A program made the position numbers and the translations under genes. This document shows, piece by piece, positions 1 through 7,630 of a stretch of DNA of 37,593 nt. The notes beneath the pieces were generated by a model. The model made no database searches. It was not told the DNA's origin and saw only the letters and a program-made list of their open reading frames with translations. Source of the stretch: Escherichia albertii NBRC 107761 = DSM 17582 (GTDB lineage: Bacteria; Pseudomonadota; Gammaproteobacteria; Enterobacterales; Enterobacteriaceae); contig NZ_BBMY01000032.1 in assembly GCF_000759775.1 (NCBI RefSeq), forward strand, positions 1 to 37,593, read 5' to 3'. Numbering within the stretch: position 1 is the first letter of the stretch; each line of letters begins with the position of its first letter.

Positions 1-102
1 ACCCATACAGCATCTTGACGTCTGCTTTATGGGCGGTTAAGGTGCCTCTTGTGCGCCAGAAGTGCATATAAACGATAACATTGACCTGTAGACTTGATTA
101 TC
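1..102. other. Intergenic segment upstream of mepK
   Basis: No convincing gene is visible here. In K-12 the L,D-transpeptidase gene ldtD (ycbB) lies just upstream, so this is probably the ldtD-mepK spacer; that is synteny, not something the bases show. The open frame on the minus strand across it has no family features. A TTGACG at 15-20 has no good -10 partner. Confidence 0.6.
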
Positions 103-651
103 ATGGACAAATTCGACGCTAATCGCCGCAAACTGCTGGCGCTTGGTGGCGTTGCACTGAGTGCCGCCATCTTGCCGACACCTGCATTTGCGACGCTCTC
201 TACCCCACGACCGCGTATCTTGACACTTAATAATCTCCATACCGGAGAGTCAATTAAAGCGGAGTTTTTCGATGGCAGAGGCTATATTCAGGAAGAATTG
301 GCTAAACTAAACCATTTTTTCCGTGATTTCCGCGCGAACAAAATAAAGTCCATCGACCCTGGATTATTCGACCAGTTATATCGCCTACAAGGTCTGCTGG
401 GCACCCGCAAACCGGTGCAACTGATTTCCGGTTATCGCTCCATTGATACCAATAATGAATTACGCGCTCATAGCCGTGGGGTAGCGAAGAAAAGCTATCA
501 CACTAAAGGCCAGGCAATGGATTTTCATATTGAAGGTATCGCATTAAGCAATATTCGCAAAGCCGCGTTATCTATGCGCGCAGGTGGTGTAGGATATTAC
601 CCACGCAGTAACTTTGTGCATATTGATACCGGGCCAGCACGGCACTGGTAA
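103..651 (+). CDS. mepK: Murein DD-endopeptidase MepK
   Basis: Periplasmic zinc peptidase (formerly YcbK), known in E. coli to cleave peptidoglycan cross-links, notably the 3-3 mDap-mDap links, and so to allow wall growth. The 182-residue product opens with a twin-arginine-like export signal (NRRKLLALGG, residues 7-16, followed by a hydrophobic stretch and an AFA cleavage motif near 28-30). The peptidase M15-like zinc ligands are visible as His133 and Asp140 in SYHTKGQAMDFH and His173 in FVHID. I chose the ATG at 103, three codons inside the longest frame, because it gives the usual family length. gloC follows 26 bases later, so the two may be co-transcribed. Confidence 0.95.
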   Translation: MDKFDANRRKLLALGGVALSAAILPTPAFATLSTPRPRILTLNNLHTGESIKAEFFDGRGYIQEELAKLNHFFRDFRANKIKSIDPGLFDQLYRLQGLLGTRKPVQLISGYRSIDTNNELRAHSRGVAKKSYHTKGQAMDFHIEGIALSNIRKAALSMRAGGVGYYPRSNFVHIDTGPARHW

Positions 652-677
652 CAATCGCTTAACGAAACAGGGGCAGT

Positions 678-1325
678 ATGAATTATCGTATTATTCCGGT
701 CACCGCATTCTCCCAGAACTGTTCATTGATCTGGTGTGAGCAAACTCGCCTGGCTGCGCTGGTCGATCCTGGCGGCGATGCAGAAAAAATCAAACAGGAA
801 GTGGATGCCAGTGGTTTGACGCTAATGCAAATTCTGTTGACGCATGGTCATCTGGATCACGTTGGCGCCGCGGCGGAACTGGCGCAACATTATGGCGTGC
901 CGGTACTTGGCCCGGAAAAAGAAGATGAGTTCTGGCTACAGGGCTTGCCGGCACAAAGCCGCATGTTTGGTCTTGATGAGTGTCAGCCACTGACGCCGGA
1001 TCGTTGGCTGAGCGAAGGCGATACCATCAGTATCGGGAATGTAACTTTACAGGTGTTACATTGTCCGGGGCACACGCCGGGCCACGTGGTTTTCTTTGAT
1101 AATCAGTCAAAACTACTGATTTCTGGCGACGTACTTTTCAAAGGTGGAGTGGGGCGCAGTGATTTCCCGCGTGGCGATCACAAGCAACTAATTTCCTCTA
1201 TTAAAGATAAACTGCTGCCGCTTGGCGATGACGTGACTTTTATTCCAGGACATGGACCATTATCCACTCTCGGTTACGAGCGGTTGCATAATCCCTTCCT
1301 GCAAGATGAAATGCCCGTTTGGTAA
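678..1325 (+). CDS. gloC: Hydroxyacylglutathione hydrolase GloC (type II glyoxalase II)
   Basis: Metallo-beta-lactamase-fold thioesterase (formerly YcbL) that hydrolyses S-lactoylglutathione, the second step of methylglyoxal detoxification. The metal-binding signature THGHLDHVG is at about residues 55-63, with further ligands in HCPGHTPGH (about 130-138), SGDVLF and PGHGP near the C terminus. Length 215 residues is normal for the short type II enzymes. The window also carries mgsA, the methylglyoxal synthase, but 31 kb away and without a shared operon. A purine-rich AGGGG lies before the ATG. A weak hairpin just after the stop may end the transcript. Confidence 0.95.
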   Translation: MNYRIIPVTAFSQNCSLIWCEQTRLAALVDPGGDAEKIKQEVDASGLTLMQILLTHGHLDHVGAAAELAQHYGVPVLGPEKEDEFWLQGLPAQSRMFGLDECQPLTPDRWLSEGDTISIGNVTLQVLHCPGHTPGHVVFFDNQSKLLISGDVLFKGGVGRSDFPRGDHKQLISSIKDKLLPLGDDVTFIPGHGPLSTLGYERLHNPFLQDEMPVW

Positions 1326-1332
1326 AGACGCA

Positions 1333-1357
1333 TAGAAAAGCCCGCTTTCGAAGCGAG
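1333..1357 (+). terminator. Imperfect hairpin after gloC
   Basis: AAGC-CGCTT on one side can pair with AAGCG-GCTT on the other around a TCG loop, with mismatches. It sits directly after the gloC stop but lacks a clear T run, so termination is only plausible. Confidence 0.35.
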
Positions 1358-1387
1358 CTTGGACTTCTGGCAGCGTGTGTTTTGTTT

Positions 1388-1491
1388 ATGCCGGATGCAG
1401 CGCGAGCGCCTTATCCGGCCTACAAAATCGTGCAAATTCAAAATATTGCAGGGAGCGCGTAGGCCTGATAAGCGTAGCGCATCAGGCAATG
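1388..1491. repeat. REP pair (BIME-type) between gloC and aspC
   Basis: Two REP-like units in opposite orientation: 1388-1423 begins ATGCCGGATGCAGCGCGAGC and ends TTATCCGGCCTAC; 1460-1491 reads TAGGCCTGATAAGCG through GCATCAGGCAATG. This is the typical enterobacterial bacterial interspersed mosaic element lying between convergent genes. Such elements can stabilise mRNA 3' ends and bind gyrase or IHF in known cases; no such role is shown here. Confidence 0.85.
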
Positions 1492-1511
1492 TTGCGTTTG
1501 TCATCAGTCTC

Positions 1512-1529
1512 AGCCCGCTTTCGCGGGCT
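1512..1529 (-). terminator. Hairpin downstream of aspC
   Basis: Perfect stem AGCCCGC / GCGGGCT with a four-base loop, 18 bases after the aspC stop on the minus strand. There is no T run on the minus side, so it may act as an mRNA 3' stabiliser or terminate poorly; on the plus side it is followed by TCATTGTTTTT. Confidence 0.5.
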
Positions 1530-1546
1530 TCATTGTTTTTAACGCT

Positions 1547-2737
1547 TTACAGTACAGCCACAATCGCTTCGCACAACGGTGCCATGTTATCTGGCGTCAT
1601 CCCGGCCACGTTCACGCGACCAGAAGCAACCGCATACACGCCAAACTCTTCACGCAGACGCAATACCTGCTCTTTAGTCAGACCGCTAAAGGAGAACATG
1701 CCATTCTGTTTGGTGATAAAGCTGAAGTCGCGGTTTGCGCCTTTCTCTTGCAACGTGTTGACGAATAACTGGCGCATACGCTGAATACGCTGGCGCATAT
1801 CGGTCAACTCTTGTTCCCAAATAGCACGCAAAGCGTCGTTACTCAGGATGGCGGCAACGACAGAAGCGCCGTGCGCTGGTGGATTAGAGTAGTTAGCGCG
1901 AATCGCCGCTTTCATCTGGCTGAATGCGCGATCGACCGTTTCACTATCCGCAGCAACCAGGGTGCAGGCGCCAACGCGTTCATTGTACAAACCAAAGTTT
2001 TTTGAGTAGGAGCTGGCGACAATCAGCTCTTTATGTAGAGCAGCAAAAGCGCGCAAGCCTTCAGCATCTTCTTCCAGACCACGAGCAAACCCCTGGTAAG
2101 CGAAGTCAAACAGTGGCAACCAACCTTTCTCAACGGAAAGTTGTGCCAGTGTTTGCCATTGTTCTAACGTAGGGTCGATGCCGGTTGGGTTATGGCAGCA
2201 GCCGTGGAACAGGACCACGTCGCCAGCCTGAGCTTCGTTCAGGCTGTTAATTAGGGCGTCGAAGTCCAGAGTGTGGTTTTCCGCATCGTAGTAAGCGTAT
2301 TCACGTACTTCCAGACCCGCAGCGTTAAAGACGCTCTTATGGTTCGGCCAGCTTGGGTTGCTTACCCATACACGCTTAACGCTGGTATTTTTCGCCAGGA
2401 AATCAGCGGCCACGCGTAGCGCGCCAGTACCCCCCGGGGTCTGGGCTGTGCGAGCACGTTTGTCGTTGATCAGGGCGCTACCTTTACCAAACAGCAGTTC
2501 CTGGGTGCAGCGACCAAATTCAGGGATACCGTCAATGCCGAGGTAGTTTTTGGTGGTTTCATTTTCGAGCAGATACTGTTCAGCTTTTTTTACGCTGGTT
2601 AGCACCGGGGTTTTACCCGTTTCATCTTTATAAACACCAATCCCGAGGTTAATTTTACCGGGACGTTCATCGGCACGAAATAGATCAGCCAGGCCCAGAA
2701 TCGGGTCGGCAGGAGCGGCAGTTATGTTCTCAAACAT
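1547..2737 (-). CDS. aspC: Aspartate aminotransferase AspC
   Basis: PLP-dependent transaminase that interconverts aspartate plus 2-oxoglutarate and oxaloacetate plus glutamate in the cytoplasm. The 396 residues match the family exactly. The PLP-lysine motif [14 protein letters not shown] carries the Schiff-base lysine (about residue 246), and the cofactor-contacting [13 protein letters not shown] is at about 178-190. The gene lies downstream of ompF on the same strand, separated by the strong ompF terminator, so it should have its own promoter in the roughly 130 bases between. A REP pair follows the gene. Confidence 0.97.
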   Translation of the reverse strand: MFENITAAPADPILGLADLFRADERPGKINLGIGVYKDETGKTPVLTSVKKAEQYLLENETTKNYLGIDGIPEFGRCTQELLFGKGSALINDKRARTAQTPGGTGALRVAADFLAKNTSVKRVWVSNPSWPNHKSVFNAAGLEVREYAYYDAENHTLDFDALINSLNEAQAGDVVLFHGCCHNPTGIDPTLEQWQTLAQLSVEKGWLPLFDFAYQGFARGLEEDAEGLRAFAALHKELIVASSYSKNFGLYNERVGACTLVAADSETVDRAFSQMKAAIRANYSNPPAHGASVVAAILSNDALRAIWEQELTDMRQRIQRMRQLFVNTLQEKGANRDFSFITKQNGMFSFSGLTKEQVLRLREEFGVYAVASGRVNVAGMTPDNMAPLCEAIVAVL

Positions 2738-2868
2738 GACGAGGTTCCATTATGGTTACAGAAGGGAAGTCCGCTATCAGGGTAACGGGAGATTTACAAA
2801 ATTCCAACTATTACTGGTGAAAACGCAGGCTGTTTTTGCAAGACGTGAGATTGCTCTGGAAGGCATAA

Positions 2869-2896
2869 AAAAAACAGGACCAACGTCCTGTTTTTT
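2869..2896 (-). terminator. Rho-independent terminator of ompF
   Basis: Stem ACAGGAC / GTCCTGT with loop CAAC (in plus orientation), extended by A and T runs on both flanks, so the minus transcript ends in a long U run. It sits 25 bases past the ompF stop and separates ompF from aspC. Confidence 0.9.
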
Positions 2897-2921
2897 AGGC
2901 ATTTAACAAAGAGGTGTGCTA

Positions 2922-3992
2922 TTAGAACTGGTAAACAATACCGACAGCAACAGTATCATCGGAACCGACACCCAGTTTGTTGTCAGAATCGATTTGGTTA
3001 ATTGCGTAGTCAACGTAGGTGGACATATTTTTGTTGAAGTAGTAGGTTGCGCCAACTTCAACGTAGTTCACCAGATCAACATCGCCGATGCCTTCTACAT
3101 CTTTCGCTTTAGATTTGGTATAAGCGATGGATGGGCGCAGACCAAAGTCGAACTGGTATTGTGCAACTAACAGAATATCTTGCGTCTTGTTAGCAAAACC
3201 GCCTTTGATAGGGGTTGCGTTACGAGTTTCGCCGTAGTTAGCCGCCAGGTAGACGTTGTTTGCATCATACTTCAGACCAGTTGCCCACTGCTCTGCCTTT
3301 TTACCCTGGCCGAGAGGCTGAGCTTCCTGCAAGTTGGTACGGTCAGCAGCACCATACGCTCCCACGATACCAAAGCCTTCGTATTCATAGCTGATGGAGC
3401 CGCCTACACCGTCACCGTTAGAACGTCTTGCGGTATCGCGCTCGTTTTTGCCCAGGTATTGAACAGCGAAGTTCAGACCATCAACCAGACCAAAGAAGTT
3501 GGAGTTACGGTAGGTTGCAACGCCGCCTACGCGACCCACGAAGAAGTCATCGCTGTATGCAGTGTCACCACCGAATTCTGGCAGCATATCGGTGTAGCCC
3601 AGTGCATCATAAACCACACCGTAGTTACGACCGTAATCAATAGAACCAACGTCAGCGAATTTCAGACCAGCAAACGCCAGACGTGTTTTGTTGCCATTCT
3701 GAGCATCGCTACCTTCTGAGTTGTTACCCTGGAAATTATATTCCCACTGACCATAACCGGTCAGATCGGAATTGATTTGAGTTTCCCCTTTAAAACCAAG
3801 ACGGGCATAGGTCATGTCGCCGTTGCCGCCGTAACTGTTTTCACCGTTACCCTTGGAAAAATAGTGCAGACCAACAGCCTTGCCGTACAGATCCAGTTTG
3901 TTGCCATCTTTGTTATAGATTTCTGCAGCGTTTGCAGTACCCGCTACTAACAGAGCAGGCACGATCACTGCCAGAATATTGCGCTTCATCAT
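2922..3992 (-). CDS. ompF: Outer membrane porin OmpF
   Basis: Trimeric 16-strand general diffusion porin of the outer membrane, a route for small hydrophilic solutes and many antibiotics and a receptor for some colicins and phages. It has a 22-residue Sec signal peptide ([22 protein letters not shown]), mature AEIYNKDG, the L3 constriction motif [13 protein letters not shown] and a terminal Phe (GIVYQF). The length is 356 residues against 362 for K-12 as I recall it: the loop after NATPI carries KG where K-12 has eight residues, at 3201-3206. Other substitutions are scattered. Two adjacent ATGs occur; the first is taken by convention. Translation start and leader match the MicF-paired region of E. 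coli. Confidence 0.97.
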   Translation of the reverse strand: MMKRNILAVIVPALLVAGTANAAEIYNKDGNKLDLYGKAVGLHYFSKGNGENSYGGNGDMTYARLGFKGETQINSDLTGYGQWEYNFQGNNSEGSDAQNGNKTRLAFAGLKFADVGSIDYGRNYGVVYDALGYTDMLPEFGGDTAYSDDFFVGRVGGVATYRNSNFFGLVDGLNFAVQYLGKNERDTARRSNGDGVGGSISYEYEGFGIVGAYGAADRTNLQEAQPLGQGKKAEQWATGLKYDANNVYLAANYGETRNATPIKGGFANKTQDILLVAQYQFDFGLRPSIAYTKSKAKDVEGIGDVDLVNYVEVGATYYFNKNMSTYVDYAINQIDSDNKLGVGSDDTVAVGIVYQF

Positions 3993-4015
3993 TATTTATT
4001 ACCCTCATGGTTTTT
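3993..4015 (-). promoter_or_regulatory. ompF ribosome-binding region and MicF target
   Basis: On the minus strand the leader reads CATGAGGGTAATAAATAATG, with Shine-Dalgarno GAGGG ahead of the ATG. In E. coli the MicF antisense RNA pairs with this stretch to block translation. The sequence is kept here; MicF itself is not in the window. Confidence 0.75.
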
Positions 4016-4107
4016 TTATGACACCTGCCACTGCCGCCAATAAGTTTCGTCAATAAAAATTTACGGAACTATTGATGAAAGTTTGGTGTCTTTATGTGTC
4101 TGCAGGC

Positions 4108-4136
4108 ATCTTTCCATTCAAACTAACGTTTCGCTA
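4108..4136 (-). promoter_or_regulatory. ompF promoter
   Basis: On the minus strand TAGCGA (-35, 4131-4136) and AAAGAT (-10, 4108-4113) are 17 bases apart. Both boxes are poor matches to consensus, as expected for a promoter that depends on OmpR. They equal the mapped K-12 ompF promoter as I remember it. Confidence 0.85.
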
Positions 4137-4142
4137 CCGTGA

Positions 4143-4201
4143 AAGTGCTACAAATATAAAGATATGGTTACAAAAAGAAAAAACATGTAACCAAAGGTAA
4201 A
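4143..4201 (-). promoter_or_regulatory. OmpR binding region F1-F3 of ompF
   Basis: The minus strand carries TTTACCTTTGGTTACATGTT at 4182-4201, one site closely matching the F1 OmpR box, followed by further C-box-like TTGTAACCAT and ATTTGTAGCAC repeats up to the -35. Tandem OmpR dimers here activate ompF at low osmolarity and repress at high osmolarity in E. coli. Confidence 0.8.
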
Positions 4202-4559
4202 GTTTAAGGAACTTTGTGAACACCATCATATTTCTATAGGAGAGTGATGGTATTTACAGTAATTGGCATTTATTTATATGATTTTATTGTGTTTTTTGTA
4301 GGTGAAATGAAATTTTCTTTCTGATGATATCTTTCTGTGATGCTGATGAAATACACGTTCAGACATCTGGAGTGCCAAATAAAAGTATAAAAATTGTGCT
4401 ATCAGATAAGAAATTACTAATCCGCAATAAGAATGTGGGTTGTTTTCTGTGCGAAAATGTTGCGGAGTAATATTCCGTAACAGGAAGGTGTTTTTGGAAA
4501 GGTTGTAAATAGATTGCTTGACTTAACACACAGATAATTTGACAGAAGAAAATAAAAAA
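4202..4559. other. AT-rich region upstream of ompF, no gene
   Basis: About 360 bases of AT-rich DNA between the OmpR boxes and the asnS terminator. In E. coli a distant OmpR site (F4) and IHF sites lie roughly this far upstream and take part in DNA looping that represses ompF. I can see the base composition but cannot place those sites exactly. A 93-residue minus frame from 4640 runs through the asnS terminator and shows no family feature. Confidence 0.55.
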
Positions 4560-4579
4560 GAGCCAGCAGGCGCTGGCTC
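4560..4579 (-). terminator. Rho-independent terminator of asnS
   Basis: Perfect eight-base stem GAGCCAGC / GCTGGCTC with a four-base loop. On the minus strand it is followed by TTTTTTATTTTCTT. It lies 14 bases past the asnS stop. Confidence 0.92.
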
Positions 4580-4593
4580 CAGGAAAGGCTAAA

Positions 4594-5994
4594 TTAGAAA
4601 CTGGCGTTACGCGGAGTACGCGGGAACGGAATAACGTCACGCACGTTCTGTACGCCAGTTACGTAGGCAATCAGACGTTCAAAGCCAAGGCCGAAACCGG
4701 AATGCGGAACAGTACCGTAGCGACGCAGATCGCGATACCACCAGTAATCTTCCTTCTTCAGGCCCATCTCCAGCATACGCTCGTCCAGCACGTCCAGACG
4801 TTCTTCACGCTGGGAACCGCCGATGATTTCACCGATGCCCGGCGCCAGAACGTCCATTGCCGCAACGGTTTTACCGTCTTCGTTAAGGCGCATGTAGAAC
4901 GCTTTAATATCTTTCGGATAGTTTTTCACAACAACCGGTGCTTTAAAGTGCTCTTCAGCCAGATAACGTTCATGCTCGGAAGAGAGGTCAACGCCCCAGT
5001 AAACCGGGTTTTCAAATTTCTTACCGCAGTTTTCGAGGATGGTTACCGCGTCGGTGTAATCAACCTGAGCGAAGTCAGCTTCAATGAAGCGCTCCAGACG
5101 TGAAATTGCATCTTTATCTACGCGTTCAGCGAAGAATTTCATGTCGTCAGCACGTTCTTCAAGAACGGCTTTAAAGACATATTTCAGCATCGCTTCTGCC
5201 AGACCGGCGATATCGTTCAGGTTAGCAAACGCCACTTCTGGCTCCAGCATCCAGAATTCCGCCAGATGGCGGCTGGTGTTGGAGTTTTCAGCACGGAAGG
5301 TCGGGCCAAAGGTATAGATTTTGGACAGCGCACAGGCATAGGTTTCGCCGTTCAACTGGCCGGATACGGTCAGGAAGGACTCTTTGCCGAAGAAATCTTT
5401 GTCGAAATCAACTTTGCCCTGATCGTTACGCGGCAAGTTTTCCAGATCCAGCGTTGATACGCGGAACATTTCGCCAGCGCCTTCGGTATCGGACGCAGTA
5501 ATCAGCGGAGTCGAAACCCAGAAAAAACCCTGTTCGTTAAAGAAGCGATGAAGCGCTTGTGCCAGCGTGTGGCGAACGCGCGCTACGGCGCCGATCAGGT
5601 TGGTACGTGGACGCAGGTGCGCCACTTCACGCAGATATTCAATGCTGTGGCGTTTTGCCGCCATCGGGTAAGTGTCTGGATCTTCAACCCAACCAGCCAC
5701 TTCAACGCTGCTGGCCTGGATTTCAAATTGTTGTCCCTGGCCCGGCGACGCCACGACTTTACCCGTTACAATGACCGAGCAGCCGGTGGTCAGACGCAGC
5801 ACGTCTTCATTGTAATTGGGCAGAGAATTATTGATGACAGCCTGTACAGGATCAAAGCAGGAACCGTCATAAACGGCGAGGAAGGAGATGCCAGCTTTTG
5901 AATCTCGGCGGGTACGCACCCATCCGCGCACGGTGACTTCGCTGTCAACGGCTACGCGGCCCTGGAGTACGTCGGCTACAGGCACAACGCTCAT
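4594..5994 (-). CDS. asnS: Asparaginyl-tRNA synthetase AsnS
   Basis: Class II aminoacyl-tRNA synthetase that charges tRNA-Asn. The 466 residues hold an N-terminal OB-fold anticodon-binding domain (about 1-110, [14 protein letters not shown]) and the class IIb catalytic core: motif 2 around [20 protein letters not shown] and motif 3 near the C terminus as [15 protein letters not shown]. The start at 5994 ([11 protein letters not shown]) gives the family length; an upstream in-frame ATG at 6039 would add an unconserved 15-residue tail. The gene stands alone between strong terminators. Confidence 0.97.
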   Translation of the reverse strand: MSVVPVADVLQGRVAVDSEVTVRGWVRTRRDSKAGISFLAVYDGSCFDPVQAVINNSLPNYNEDVLRLTTGCSVIVTGKVVASPGQGQQFEIQASSVEVAGWVEDPDTYPMAAKRHSIEYLREVAHLRPRTNLIGAVARVRHTLAQALHRFFNEQGFFWVSTPLITASDTEGAGEMFRVSTLDLENLPRNDQGKVDFDKDFFGKESFLTVSGQLNGETYACALSKIYTFGPTFRAENSNTSRHLAEFWMLEPEVAFANLNDIAGLAEAMLKYVFKAVLEERADDMKFFAERVDKDAISRLERFIEADFAQVDYTDAVTILENCGKKFENPVYWGVDLSSEHERYLAEEHFKAPVVVKNYPKDIKAFYMRLNEDGKTVAAMDVLAPGIGEIIGGSQREERLDVLDERMLEMGLKKEDYWWYRDLRRYGTVPHSGFGLGFERLIAYVTGVQNVRDVIPFPRTPRNASF

Positions 5995-6136
5995 AATATT
6001 CTCTCTGTTAATAGTCGGAAAAAATAAACACTTGTCCACCCGTAAATGGGGGGATACCTATGTTACCTGGCATCTGCAATCAGACAAGCAGAATTCGCAG
6101 ATGGGACAAAAGATTTCGGAATTAAAGGTAAAAAAA

Positions 6137-6154
6137 GGGAGCCGAATAGCTCCC
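6137..6154 (-). terminator. Rho-independent terminator of pncB
   Basis: GGGAGC / GCTCCC stem with a six-base loop. The minus strand then runs into TTTTTTT. It begins 8 bases past the pncB stop. Confidence 0.88.
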
Positions 6155-6162
6155 TGATGATA

Positions 6163-7365
6163 TTAACTGGCTTTTTTAATATGCGGAAGGTCAAACGCTT
6201 TGCGCAGTGCGCGGACAAACGCTTTGTCATGGCAGATAGTTTTGCCAGGGCTGTCAGAAAGTTTCGCCACCGGTTTACCATTACACTCTACCAGCTTAAT
6301 CACGATGTTCAGTGGTTTTACCTGTGGAATGTCGCAGGTAAGACGTGTCCCGATGCCAAAACTCAGTTGCACGCGGGATGCGAAGTGGCGATACAGTTCG
6401 ACCGCTTTGCGTAAATCGAGATTGTCAGAGAAAACCAACGTTTTGCTCTGCGGATCAATCCCCAGCTTCTCATAATGAGCGATAGCTTTTTCGCCCCATT
6501 CCAGCGGATCGCCAGAATCATGACGCAGCCCCTGGTAACGACTGGCAAATTCCACGCCGAAATCACGTAAGAATGCATCCATGGTAATGCAATCGGTTAA
6601 TGCAATGCCAAGTTGATTGGGATATTCCTCCAGCCAGGCCGCGAGCGCGGCGCGCTGACTGTTGGCAAGATCCAGGCTGATTTGCTGATGTGCCTGGAAC
6701 CATTCATGAGCCTGTGTTCCCATTGGCGTCAGGGAAAGGCGGCGCGCCAGATCATAGTTGCTGGTGCCAACAAACCAGGATTCCTGTTGCAGACGTTTAA
6801 CGATAGCTTCCTGAACTTCGCGCGAAAAACGACGGCGAGTGCCGAAATCCATCAGATGAAAGCGTGACATATCGAGATCGGCGGTTAATGCCGAGAAATC
6901 GACTAATTTGCTTTCCAGTGTGTCGAGAGCTTGCGCGACGTCGACCTGCGGTGAGCGATAGCGGTGCACCAGTTCGCTGATTACCGCCAACAACGGAACC
7001 TCCCAGAGGATAACTTCACGCCATGGGCCGCTTAAGCGAATATTCAGTTTACCGTTATCGTTGGTGACAGTGACCTGTTCCGGGTTAAAACGGAAATCAC
7101 GCAACCAGTTGAGATAATCGGTCTTAAAGAAAGGCAGTGTTGAGAGCCACAGGTATTCATCATCCTGCAGGCGCAGGTGTTGCATCGCCTGAACCTGTTC
7201 ACGAATAGCATCGGCATAAATACCCAGCAAATCGTCACCACGGCAACGAAACTCCGCCGCGACATGCACATCGTAGTAGTGATGAAACACGGCTTGCTGC
7301 ATATGCAACTTATAAGCATCTGTATCCAGCAACGAGTGCAGAACAGGAGAAGCGAATTGTGTCAT
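6163..7365 (-). CDS. pncB: Nicotinate phosphoribosyltransferase PncB
   Basis: Makes nicotinate mononucleotide from nicotinate, PRPP and ATP in the NAD salvage (Preiss-Handler) pathway. The 400 residues begin [20 protein letters not shown], the usual N terminus that places the tunnel residue DTDAYK. The phosphorylated histidine of the family lies in [12 protein letters not shown] (about residue 220), and the PRPP-binding region includes [11 protein letters not shown] and [11 protein letters not shown]. The longer frame from 7416 crosses the NadR box and is rejected. Divergent from pepN. A NadR operator overlaps the leader, fitting control by NAD status. Confidence 0.97.
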   Translation of the reverse strand: MTQFASPVLHSLLDTDAYKLHMQQAVFHHYYDVHVAAEFRCRGDDLLGIYADAIREQVQAMQHLRLQDDEYLWLSTLPFFKTDYLNWLRDFRFNPEQVTVTNDNGKLNIRLSGPWREVILWEVPLLAVISELVHRYRSPQVDVAQALDTLESKLVDFSALTADLDMSRFHLMDFGTRRRFSREVQEAIVKRLQQESWFVGTSNYDLARRLSLTPMGTQAHEWFQAHQQISLDLANSQRAALAAWLEEYPNQLGIALTDCITMDAFLRDFGVEFASRYQGLRHDSGDPLEWGEKAIAHYEKLGIDPQSKTLVFSDNLDLRKAVELYRHFASRVQLSFGIGTRLTCDIPQVKPLNIVIKLVECNGKPVAKLSDSPGKTICHDKAFVRALRKAFDLPHIKKAS

Positions 7366-7394
7366 AGGTGCGCAGTAGCGTCCTCGTACGGGAG

Positions 7395-7412
7395 CGTTTA
7401 GTACAATAAACA
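7395..7412 (-). promoter_or_regulatory. NadR operator in the pncB leader
   Basis: The minus strand reads TGTTTA-TTGTAC-TAAACG, which matches the NadR box TGTTTA-N6-TAAACA at 11 of 12 defined positions. It lies between a -10-like TATACT (7431-7436, minus) and the start codon, where a bound repressor would block transcription. NadR control of pncB is known in E. coli and Salmonella; occupancy here is inferred. Confidence 0.8.
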
Positions 7413-7430
7413 TCATCAGGAACTGCTGGA

Positions 7431-7436
7431 GTATAC
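7431..7436 (-). promoter_or_regulatory. Candidate -10 box of pncB
   Basis: TATACT on the minus strand, 66 bases before the pncB ATG and just upstream of the NadR box. No good -35 is visible at the standard distance, so the promoter is weak or activator-dependent. Confidence 0.45.
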
Positions 7437-7630
7437 CTTGTTTCGCAATTTATTGAACCCTGATCACACCATATGCCACCTTTATGGTCGAGGGCATTTT
7501 GTGCCACATGTTATAGATATGTAGCAAAAAGAGTGCTTGTGTCTGAAAAGATGATGATTCTGCATAGCGGGATTTACGCAACAGGAATAGACTGAACACC
7601 GGATTCTATAAAAGATGCGAAAGGTTCTTT

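Noticed and set aside
1359-1784. 141-codon plus-strand frame through the REP pair into aspC
   Set aside because: Composed of repeat DNA and antisense aspC; no protein signature.
3180-3719. A 179-codon plus-strand frame antisense to ompF
   Set aside because: Created by the codon bias of ompF; lacks a start site and any domain.
4359-4640. 93-codon minus-strand frame upstream of ompF
   Set aside because: It begins inside asnS and reads across the asnS terminator, so it could hardly be expressed.
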